Shown piece after piece: positions 16,149 to 21,836 of a stretch of DNA of 21,836 nt. Source of the stretch: Bacteroidota bacterium. GTDB lineage: Bacteria; Bacteroidota; Ignavibacteria; Kryptoniales; JAKASW01. Location of the stretch: positions 1 to 21,836 of the forward strand of contig JAJYJD010000026.1 of the NCBI GenBank assembly GCA_021789755.1, given 5' to 3'. A program made the translations under genes and the position numbers. How positions within the stretch are numbered: position 1 is the first letter of the stretch; each line of letters starts with the position of its first letter. The notes below the pieces were generated by a model. It was not told the DNA's origin, did no database searches, and saw nothing but the letters and a program-made list of their open reading frames with translations.

Positions 16149-17114
16149 CTAATTCACCTCCTGAGATGTAATGTTAGCGTGTTGTTCCAGTGTTTGTTGT
16201 GCTTTCTTCCCGATGTCGCTGTTGGGATCTACCTTGACACATTCCTTGAAAGCAGCGTTCGCCTTCTCGAATTCCCCGGCGTTCAGGAAGACTATCCCAA
16301 GATTGTAAAGTCCGATCTGATGTTTGGGGTCTATCTTGAGAGCATCCTTCAGCTGGGCAATCGCCTCCTGTGTGTGTCCACCCTCAAAAAGGGTAACCCC
16401 ATAATCCACACGTGCATCCACATTCTTCGGGACTTTGTCCAGATACCGCTTATAGTATATGGCGGCCTGGTCATAGAACCCGTTATCCTGAAGCATGTTT
16501 GAAAGCCTGAGGACCGATCCGATATCTTCGGGATTTTTGTTTACAACTTCTCTCAGCCGGTCGATTTCATGGAGAATATCCGCACTCGGCTGGCCTGCGG
16601 TGGCTGTTTGCTGTGAAGGCATGCTGCCGCCGCCTGTCCCGGTCTGAGTCGATCTGCTAGTCAGCAGACCGTAAACGAATATACCTCCAAGAAGCAATGC
16701 CGCAGCAATGGCAGCGGTCTGAGAAGTCTCCAGATGAAACCGCTTGCGAGCGGGAGATTTTTGCTGGGAGACCTGGCTTCTCTCCTTCTTTTTCTCTTTT
16801 CCCGGATGGGGCCGATTCTCGGGGTGAGTTTTTTCTTCCTCTCTTCGAGTCGTCTGAGGAGCAGATTGCTCTTCGACCGGCTCCTTTCGTGCGCCGCCCA
16901 GGAAGGTCCCGCACGATTCACACGCTCGCGCCCCGGAATGATTTATGAAACCGCAGGTCGGGCATACAAGTACCTCACTGCGATTGTGCGAGTCACCTGG
17001 TTCGACTCTTCCCGCCCCGGAGAGCTCATCGGGGAGTTGCTTTCCACAGCTCGGGCAAAACCTGAATTCAGCCGAGAGCTCAGCACCACAATGTGGACAA
17101 GACTTAACCGTCAT
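16149..17114 (-). CDS. Double zinc-ribbon, single-span membrane protein with TPR domain
   Basis: This 321-residue protein has two N-terminal zinc ribbons, with C6, C9, C20, C23 and C51, C54, C65, C68. A charged linker rich in E, K and P (about 75-128) is followed by one membrane helix (about 133-152). A glycine/serine/glutamine linker then leads to TPR-like helix pairs (about 195-300), with motifs such as GLYNLGIVFLNAGEFEKANAAF. The zinc ribbons would be cytoplasmic and the TPR region extracytoplasmic. I do not know its function; a sensing or scaffold role is a guess. Its ATG overlaps the HU stop by 4 nt (ATGA). Its last codons contain the ribosome binding site of the next gene. Confidence 0.88.
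   Translation of the reverse strand: MTVKSCPHCGAELSAEFRFCPSCGKQLPDELSGAGRVEPGDSHNRSEVLVCPTCGFINHSGARACESCGTFLGGARKEPVEEQSAPQTTRREEEKTHPENRPHPGKEKKKERSQVSQQKSPARKRFHLETSQTAAIAAALLLGGIFVYGLLTSRSTQTGTGGGSMPSQQTATAGQPSADILHEIDRLREVVNKNPEDIGSVLRLSNMLQDNGFYDQAAIYYKRYLDKVPKNVDARVDYGVTLFEGGHTQEAIAQLKDALKIDPKHQIGLYNLGIVFLNAGEFEKANAAFKECVKVDPNSDIGKKAQQTLEQHANITSQEVN
16155..16162 (-). promoter_or_regulatory. Ribosome binding site of the 31-residue gene, inside the preceding gene
   Basis: AGGAGGTG on the minus strand, 7 nt before the ATG at 16147, forms part of the last codons (Q, E, V) of the zinc-ribbon/TPR gene. The full match to the anti-Shine-Dalgarno sequence supports the 31-residue gene as a real coding sequence. 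Confidence 0.85.
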
Positions 17115-17449
17115 CCCTGGGCTGCCTCCTCAACATGGCCCCCCTCGCCGGCTTCACTCTTGCCCAGATGTTCGTCAACAAATGCCTTGAACTCCTTGGA
17201 TACCTTGAAGTAGGGAACATACTGTTCCTTAACAGGGTAAGCCTGACCCGTTTTCGGATTGCGAGCCATGCGTCCCTTTCTTTTCCGGATCTTGAAACTC
17301 CCAAATCCTCTTATCTCGATCGCCTTTCCTTCCGCGAGGGCATTTCGTACCGAGGCAAGAAACCCTTCGACGACCGCCTGAGTTTCAATCTTCGTCAGGC
17401 CGGTCTGCAGGGCAATTTCCTCCACAATATCTGCTTTGGTAACGCTCAT
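17111..17449 (-). CDS. HU/IHF-family DNA-binding protein
   Basis: This 112-residue histone-like protein has the HU dimerisation helices (KADIVEEIA, LTKIETQAVVEGF) and the beta-arm region with GFGSFKIRKRKGR and the minor-groove tip RNPKTGQ (63-69). The usual length is about 90; about 16 extra residues at the C-terminus (GKSEAGEGGHVEEAAQG) form a glycine/glutamate-rich tail. It should bend and compact DNA as a dimer. Two adjacent ATGs (17452 and 17449) follow GGGGAG; the second is better spaced. It follows sppA by 12 nt and overlaps the next gene by 4 nt. Confidence 0.94.
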   Translation of the reverse strand: MSVTKADIVEEIALQTGLTKIETQAVVEGFLASVRNALAEGKAIEIRGFGSFKIRKRKGRMARNPKTGQAYPVKEQYVPYFKVSKEFKAFVDEHLGKSEAGEGGHVEEAAQG

Positions 17450-17461
17450 CATCTCCCCTTT

Positions 17462-18361
17462 CTATTGCGCGAATCTGTATTGTAATATCGGTTGCTCGAT
17501 AAAGTCCTTTTCGAAGATATGGAATCTTGAAAGAAAATCACCGAGGAGGAGGTCAACAAGAGTCCGTGGCCTTCTAGCCTCTATGACTTTAGGTTCTCCC
17601 TTGATGCCGCCCAGTTTCGCAGCGATCGATATGGCGTCCTCGAACGAACCAAGCGTATCTATCAACCCAAGTTTTAATGCTTGAGCTCCTGTGAACACCC
17701 GGCCATCCGCAAACTTTTTCAAATTTCCGACCGACAGCTTCCGCTCCCTGGCAACGACGTCAAGAAACTGATCGTAACTGTCGTCGACGACGCCCTGGAA
17801 ATATTTCTTATCGGTCTCAGTCATCTTTCTGAACGGTGAGCCCGAGTCTTTATACTTTCCGCTCTTTATGACATCCATTTCAAGACCCAGCTTGTCCATC
17901 AACTTCGAATAGTTCGGAAACATTGCGATGACTCCGATGCTTCCGGTAATAGTTCCCGGATTCGCGACGATCCTGGTTGCCCCGCAACTGACGTAGTATC
18001 CACCGCTGGCAGCGATTGAGCCCATCGACACAACTATCGGCTTGATCGAATCCCTGATGGACTCGACTTCCTCAAAGATCTCCTGGCTTGCGGCCACACC
18101 TCCGCCCGGAGAATCGACTCTCAGGACTAAAGCTTTGACGCTGCTGTTGTCGGCGAGTGTCCGGAGAGTTGAGACTATTTCCCTCGACGAAATTATTGTT
18201 CCCGTCAGATTCACGACGGCAACTTTTGCCCCTGACCCCGACAGGTCATACTCACTTTCCCCGGATTCGGGGCCGATGCCATAGATCAGCAGGCCCAGTA
18301 CGATGCTTGCGCCGAGGATGATGCCGATGACCCAAAGGAAAACCTTAGTAGATTGCTTCAT
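17462..18361 (-). CDS. sppA: Signal peptide peptidase SppA, short form
   Basis: This 299-residue S49 serine protease has one N-terminal membrane anchor (about 7-27). Its catalytic region matches the short, 36-kDa-type SppA found in Gram-positives and many others, not the doubled E. coli form. The serine is S119 in SIAASGGYYVS. The general-base lysine is probably K171 in SGKYKDSGSP, which matches the position used in Bacillus SppA. DSPGGG (83-88) and GTITGSIGV are also family marks. It degrades leftover signal peptides in the membrane. The start lies 18 nt past a predicted transcript start, with no clear ribosome binding site. Confidence 0.94.
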   Translation of the reverse strand: MKQSTKVFLWVIGIILGASIVLGLLIYGIGPESGESEYDLSGSGAKVAVVNLTGTIISSREIVSTLRTLADNSSVKALVLRVDSPGGGVAASQEIFEEVESIRDSIKPIVVSMGSIAASGGYYVSCGATRIVANPGTITGSIGVIAMFPNYSKLMDKLGLEMDVIKSGKYKDSGSPFRKMTETDKKYFQGVVDDSYDQFLDVVARERKLSVGNLKKFADGRVFTGAQALKLGLIDTLGSFEDAISIAAKLGGIKGEPKVIEARRPRTLVDLLLGDFLSRFHIFEKDFIEQPILQYRFAQ

Positions 18362-18385
18362 CTTTGTAAGTCTTAGTTACTCAAC

Positions 18386-18414
18386 AATTTACAACTTCAG
18401 CAGGTCAAAATCAA
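18386..18414 (-). promoter_or_regulatory. Candidate sigma-70-type promoter for sppA
   Basis: On the minus strand TTGATT (18409-18414), a 17-nt spacer and TAAATT (18386-18391) predict a start near 18379, 18 nt before sppA. Each hexamer matches consensus at four of six positions. Confidence 0.45.
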
Positions 18415-18461
18415 TTTAGGTGTCTCGCCTGCGGGCGGCTTAGCGGGACCCTGCCCCCGAA

Positions 18462-18477
18462 AATAACAGCTGTTATT
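18462..18477. repeat. Perfect 16-bp palindrome overlapping the DUF1634 stop
   Basis: AATAACAGCTGTTATT is a perfect palindrome that covers the end of the TAA stop codon of the DUF1634 gene. On the minus strand it continues TTTTC and then a G-rich stretch. It could be a weak terminator or a protein-binding site upstream of the sppA promoter; the sequence does not decide between them. Confidence 0.5.
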
Positions 18478-18874
18478 AGCCTACGTTCAGCTTGAAAACA
18501 CTACCCGCGACCACGCTGATCATGATTATAAAAAACACGATAGCGGTCACGCCGACATATTTGAAATCTTTTTCCTTCCAGAAGGCGATTATCGAAATAA
18601 ACACGCGGCTGACCGGTGTCAGGATGAGCGTTACGGTTCCCAGGTACAGGAACGCACGCGGATGCAATGAAAACAAGGCGGAGAAGAAGTCACTGAAGGA
18701 ATGGAAATACTGACCCGACAAACTCGGGATATCCCCTCCCTTCGTAAACAACAAAACCAATCCGACCAGGTACAGGCCGATGGTCGCGTACATTCCCGTA
18801 GCCAGTATTATGGCCACGACCCGATTTATGAATTTCGTTTCGACTTTCAGTTGGTTTTCATTCATGGCAGTCAC
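18476..18874 (-). CDS. DUF1634 small membrane protein, TauE partner
   Basis: This 132-residue protein has three likely membrane helices (about 18-43, 73-95 and 107-128) joined by a loop with SLSGQYFHSFSDFFSALF. It resembles DUF1634, a family usually encoded beside TauE/SafE permeases, and here its GTG start overlaps the TauE stop by 4 nt (GTGA). An ATG at 18865 is an alternative start. It may be an accessory subunit of the transporter, which is inference from pairing. No strong ribosome binding site is seen, in line with coupling to the upstream gene. Confidence 0.82.
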   Translation of the reverse strand: MTAMNENQLKVETKFINRVVAIILATGMYATIGLYLVGLVLLFTKGGDIPSLSGQYFHSFSDFFSALFSLHPRAFLYLGTVTLILTPVSRVFISIIAFWKEKDFKYVGVTAIVFFIIMISVVAGSVFKLNVG

Positions 18875-19755
18875 ACAAGTCCCGGCAATTTGACGTCGAA
18901 GCCCATGAGCAGGCCCTTCGCAATCATCTGATACCCAAGGTAGATCATCAGCACAAAAAATATGGTCTTGATCACCTTGCTGTGAAGCTTGTTCATAACT
19001 GCGCTTCCGGCGGTGGCACCCAGCATGGTCCCGATCGCCACAGGTGCGACGACGTACACGTTTATTCCACCGGCGATGAAATACACGACCGCGCTCGTCG
19101 CGGCGGTGACCCCGATCATGAACTTGCTTGTGGCTACCGATGCTTTCATTGGAATACTCATCATCGAGTTCATTGCCGCGACCTTAATCACACCACCGCC
19201 GATCCCGAGCAAACCCGAACCGACACCGGCAAGAGATGCGACCAGGCTTCCCTCGATCGGTTTGGTCGCACGGTAACTTACATCTCTCTTTAAAGCCTCG
19301 TCATGGTACGACCCCTCGAGCATCAGCGCACGAGTTATCCTGCCGGCTTTCCCGCTCTCGTAACCGCCCGATTCTATCATTCGTTCCTCGACATTCCGGG
19401 TTCTGTAAGACACGATCGCCATGTAAAAGATCAATCCGCCGAAAATGAGACTCAGGACGTAACCATGGAGCAAAACGCCGACCAACGCGCCGATGAGCGC
19501 GCCGAACGTCGTCGAGACTTCGAGGAACATCCCGAGGCGGACATTGGTGATTTGCTGGTCGACATATGACAACGCGCCAGCGATCGATGTCGCGATTACC
19601 GAGACTATGCTCGCCGCGATGGCCATGTGAATCGGCAGATGGAACAGCAGCGAAAGAGCCGGCACTATAATTATCCCCCCACCTATTCCGACAAGCGCAC
19701 CGAAGAAACCGGCGAAGATAGCTATCAGGAACAACAGAAAGAATTGCAAAAGCAT
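18871..19755 (-). CDS. TauE/SafE family (sulfite/sulfonate exporter-like) permease
   Basis: This 294-residue membrane protein has about eight helices in two halves. Each half begins with the family glycine motif: LVGIGGGIIIVPAL near residue 21 and GLLGIGGGVIKVAAMN near residue 184. A cytoplasmic loop of about 45 charged residues (RTRNVEERMIESGGYESG and onward) separates the halves. Members export sulfite, sulfoacetate or related organosulfur anions, but many have unknown substrates. Its start lies directly at the predicted transcript start, with no ribosome binding site visible. It begins the leftward unit at the divergent junction. Confidence 0.9.
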   Translation of the reverse strand: MLLQFFLLFLIAIFAGFFGALVGIGGGIIIVPALSLLFHLPIHMAIAASIVSVIATSIAGALSYVDQQITNVRLGMFLEVSTTFGALIGALVGVLLHGYVLSLIFGGLIFYMAIVSYRTRNVEERMIESGGYESGKAGRITRALMLEGSYHDEALKRDVSYRATKPIEGSLVASLAGVGSGLLGIGGGVIKVAAMNSMMSIPMKASVATSKFMIGVTAATSAVVYFIAGGINVYVVAPVAIGTMLGATAGSAVMNKLHSKVIKTIFFVLMIYLGYQMIAKGLLMGFDVKLPGLV

Positions 19756-19760
19756 GGCAT

Positions 19761-19789
19761 AATATATTCGCCCCTGACCGAATTAACAA
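19761..19789 (-). promoter_or_regulatory. Candidate promoter for tauE-like gene, possibly leaderless
   Basis: On the minus strand TTGTTA (19784-19789) and TATATT (19761-19766) are separated by exactly 17 nt, matching consensus at four and five of six positions. The predicted start (near 19754) coincides with the ATG at 19755, so the message could lack a leader. Confidence 0.5.
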
Positions 19790-19843
19790 TATGGCCTGCT
19801 CTCCCGGCGTAAGGAAGATTCCATTTGTTTAACAGAGAGGGCT

Positions 19844-19872
19844 TTGACTAAATTAACCCTACACGATGAATA
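19844..19872 (+). promoter_or_regulatory. Candidate promoter for the ubiA-like gene
   Basis: TTGACT (19844-19849) is five of six to consensus; 17 nt later comes TGAATA (19867-19872), a weak -10. The predicted start, near 19879, leaves only about 5 nt before the ATG at 19884, where no ribosome binding site is visible. Confidence 0.3.
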
Positions 19873-19883
19873 GTGTCGACTGA

Positions 19884-20810
19884 ATGAACCGGCTTTCAAA
19901 TTACCTGAAATTGATGAGGCCTCATCAATGGGTCAAGAACGGCTTCGTATTCGTCCCGTTGATTTTCTCGAAAAACCTTTTCGACCTGACATTGTTCTCC
20001 GAGGTGGTGCTGACATTTATTTCGTTTTGTCTTGCCGCCTCCGCAGTCTACGTCGTGAACGACATCGCAGACAGGGATTCCGACCGGATGCACCCGCTGA
20101 AGCGCGAACGTCCGATAGCTGCTGGCAGAGTCGGTACGAGAGAAGGCTGGGTGTTGTCGTTGGTGCTGCTTGCGGCTTCGGTTGCGTTCCTCTTCTTCGA
20201 GGGTACCCGACTTATGGTCGGCCTGATGATTGCCGGATACATCTTCATCAACCTCTTCTATTCCTTCAGGCTCAAGAGGGTGGTGCTGATAGACCTTTTC
20301 GTGATAGCTGTCGGTTTCATACTCAGGATACTCGCCGGGGGCTATGCGATCGACGTAAAGGTATCGAGTTGGCTCGTGATGACCACGTTGTTCATATCGA
20401 TTTTCCTGGGCGTAGCAAAAAGGAGAAGCGAGTTCGTGCTGGTCAGCGGGAGCGGCGAGGACTTCACAAGGGAGGTTCTTGCCGATTACGATCTCGGCCT
20501 GATCGACCAGATACTTTCGGTATCGGCCGCGAGCGTAATAATCGCGTACGCCCTGTATACGGTATCGGAAAGAACGGTGCGCGCTTTCCATACGGAAGCT
20601 CTGATCTTCACGACCGTTTTCGTAACGTACGGGATCTTCAGATATCTTTACCTCGTCCATAAAATGGGACTCGGTGAAAATCCGACAAAGGCTTTGTTGA
20701 CCGACAAGCCGACGGTAATCAACACCCTCCTGTACCTTGCATCTGTTATCGCGATAATCTACAAACAGGAATTGAATCAAATCTTATCCAGGCATGTCCC
20801 GCTCCCGTAG
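19884..20810 (+). CDS. UbiA-family prenyltransferase, decaprenyl-phosphate phosphoribosyltransferase-like
   Basis: This 308-residue integral membrane enzyme has about nine helices. It begins with LMRPHQWVKNGFVFVPLIFS, close to the opening of decaprenyl-phosphate phosphoribosyltransferases (DPPR synthase, UbiA family). The aspartate-rich motif NDIADRDSD (59-67) provides D63 and D67 for magnesium-diphosphate binding and is followed by HPLKRERPIAAGR, also typical. A second motif region, YAIDVKVSSWL, lies in the middle. In mycobacteria this enzyme transfers ribose phosphate to decaprenyl phosphate for arabinan synthesis; here the acceptor and product are unknown. An ordinary UbiA prenyltransferase is the alternative. 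Its end overlaps the transporter gene by 17 nt. Confidence 0.85.
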   Translation: MNRLSNYLKLMRPHQWVKNGFVFVPLIFSKNLFDLTLFSEVVLTFISFCLAASAVYVVNDIADRDSDRMHPLKRERPIAAGRVGTREGWVLSLVLLAASVAFLFFEGTRLMVGLMIAGYIFINLFYSFRLKRVVLIDLFVIAVGFILRILAGGYAIDVKVSSWLVMTTLFISIFLGVAKRRSEFVLVSGSGEDFTREVLADYDLGLIDQILSVSAASVIIAYALYTVSERTVRAFHTEALIFTTVFVTYGIFRYLYLVHKMGLGENPTKALLTDKPTVINTLLYLASVIAIIYKQELNQILSRHVPLP

Positions 20811-21645
20811 AGCCGAGCTGGTTCTCCTTTCCATCACACTCATCTGGGGCGGCACGTTCGCGGTGGTCAAGTTCGCTTTGTCGGATGCCTCACCTCTCAC
20901 GTTCCTCGCATTGAGATTCGGCGCAGCGGCTGTCATATTCCCCCTTATTTATCGCAGGAATTATTTCACCATGGACAGGGAGACTTTGTTGGGAGGACTG
21001 CTTCTCGGTCTCCTTCTCATGATCGGTTTCGCTTTTCAGACTATCGGACTCAAATACACGACCGCATCAAAGTCGGCGTTCATAACAGGCCTGCTGGTTG
21101 CTTTCACCCCGATCGCGCAGGCTGTCATCGAGAAGCGCATGCCGGGCAAAGGGAACTTGATAGGCGTCGTCCTTGTGGCCATCGGACTTTTCCTTTTGAC
21201 CTCTCCAGGCGGACAGCGGTTGAATATCGGCGACGTCCTCACTCTCTTCTGCGCGATTTCGTATGCGATCTATATTGTCTACCTCGATATATTCTCGAAG
21301 AAGCACGATGCTTCCAATTTGACACTCCTGCAGCTCGGCGTAACAAGTCTGCTTTCGCTTACGGTGGCCCCGTTCGTGGAGACGATGCATGTCCACTTCA
21401 CGACCGGGTTCGTATGGGCGCTCCTGTACACATCGATACTCGCGACAGTGTTTGCGACTTATCTACAGACTAAGTATCAGCGGGACACGACCCCGGTGAG
21501 GGCAGCCATAATATTTTCGATGGAACCCGTTCTGGCAAATGTCATTGCCTTTTTTGCGTTCGGTGAGTTCGTCGGGTGGGTGGGTGCAATCGGCGGAGCT
21601 TTCATAATCGCGGGACTTCTTGCATCCGAGCTCCTTGATCGGTAA
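20794..21645 (+). CDS. EamA/DMT-family transporter
   Basis: This 283-residue protein has about ten helices in two EamA repeats (about 5-138 and 145-280). The first opens with LIWGGTFAVVKFAL and the second has FCAISYAIYIVYLDIFSKK. Its end shows the usual MEPVLANVIAFFAFGE followed by GAIGGAFIIAGLL. DMT members export amino acids, nucleosides, sugars or drugs, and the sequence does not reveal which. It overlaps the prenyltransferase gene by 17 nt, so the two are probably co-expressed. No strong ribosome binding site precedes the ATG. Confidence 0.92.
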   Translation: MSRSRRAELVLLSITLIWGGTFAVVKFALSDASPLTFLALRFGAAAVIFPLIYRRNYFTMDRETLLGGLLLGLLLMIGFAFQTIGLKYTTASKSAFITGLLVAFTPIAQAVIEKRMPGKGNLIGVVLVAIGLFLLTSPGGQRLNIGDVLTLFCAISYAIYIVYLDIFSKKHDASNLTLLQLGVTSLLSLTVAPFVETMHVHFTTGFVWALLYTSILATVFATYLQTKYQRDTTPVRAAIIFSMEPVLANVIAFFAFGEFVGWVGAIGGAFIIAGLLASELLDR

Positions 21646-21743
21646 TGGACGCGCATATCCGCCGACGTGGGCCGTGGTCCGCGTCATATTCCGGAGAATA
21701 CCGTTCGCTATAAGCCGGCCTTGCTGATCCGTTGGGACCGGTC

Positions 21744-21836
21744 CTACTCGAAATCCAGATTCCACTTCTCATAGAACTCGGCCTGGACAACCTCTATGAA
21801 CCGGCTTGGCTTGGTAAAAATTCTTCCGCTTTCCCT
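21744..21836 (-). CDS. C-terminal 30 residues of a convergent gene, possibly a UvrD-like helicase
   Basis: The minus-strand frame open from the right edge to the TAG at 21744 encodes RESGRIFTKPSRFIEVVQAE and ends YEKWNLDFE. The PSRFIE phrase near the end resembles the C-termini of UvrD/PcrA-type helicases, but 30 residues are too few to be sure. The frame has no start within the window. The 98 nt between its stop and the transporter stop hold only weak inverted repeats with no T-run. Confidence 0.5.
   Translation of the reverse strand, partial: RESGRIFTKPSRFIEVVQAEFYEKWNLDFE

Noticed and set aside
19896..20780. Minus-strand open frame of 294 residues within the prenyltransferase gene
   Set aside because: It is rich in charged and histidine residues without domain pattern, while the plus strand encodes a clear UbiA-family protein.
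21646..21743. Inverted repeats between convergent genes (21648-21653 with 21680-21685; 21687-21700; GGACCGGTCC at 21735-21744)
   Set aside because: Stems are 5-6 bp or have long loops, and no T-run follows on either strand, so I do not call a terminator.
1..21836. Search for tRNA, CRISPR, insertion sequence or prophage signals
   Set aside because: All intergenic gaps are under 140 nt and hold no cloverleaf, spaced repeat, transposase or integrase; every long frame accounted for is a housekeeping or envelope gene.

Overview
This is an ordinary chromosomal stretch from a Gram-negative, outer-membrane bacterium with roughly balanced base composition. The envelope genes point to a Gram-negative cell: a TolC-type outer membrane factor, an efflux adaptor, WecB and secreted or membrane proteins. 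A 31-residue arginine/lysine-rich AURKAIP1/COX24-type protein, familiar from the Bacteroidota/Chlorobi/Ignavibacteria side of the tree, suggests that group. The strong AGGAGG-type ribosome binding sites at several genes are unlike Bacteroidia, so an Ignavibacteria- or Chlorobi-like relative is my best inference. No marker gene fixes the taxonomy. I saw no tRNA, rRNA, insertion sequence, prophage or CRISPR array.

Layout. Nearly everything from 1 to 19755 is on the minus strand, so read it from right to left. 19755-18476 is a TauE/SafE permease with a DUF1634 partner. 18361-16052 is an operon of SppA peptidase, HU-like protein, a double zinc-ribbon/TPR membrane protein and the 31-residue protein, closed by a hairpin terminator at 16002-16037. 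15969-13683 holds a secreted S1/P1-nuclease/phospholipase-C-fold protein and a TrpB2-type PLP enzyme. 13547-12767 is a YtxH/DUF948 pair. 12693-10046 holds an EF-G-like GTPase and a HIT-domain protein. 9907-4319 is a tightly packed group: wecB, a HAD phosphatase, an unrecognised multi-spanning membrane protein, a Gfo/Idh/MocA dehydrogenase and cca. 4236-1 is an export operon: TolC-like channel, membrane fusion protein, MacB/LolD-like ATPase and a permease that runs off the left edge.

At 19756-19883 the transcription direction flips. Rightwards lie a UbiA-family prenyltransferase resembling decaprenyl-phosphate phosphoribosyltransferase and an overlapping EamA/DMT transporter (19884-21645). The last 93 bases carry the C-terminus of a convergent minus-strand protein.

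Gene packing is a strong feature. Six junctions are 4-nt ATGA/GTGA overlaps, and these, together with Shine-Dalgarno sites, let me correct several starts to internal ATG or GTG codons. I did not find a clearly novel defence or mobile system. The most worthwhile leads are the small COX24-type gene, the unidentified membrane protein in the wecB operon, the possible leaderless divergent promoters at 19756-19883, the zinc-ribbon/TPR protein and the orphan DPPR-synthase-like gene.
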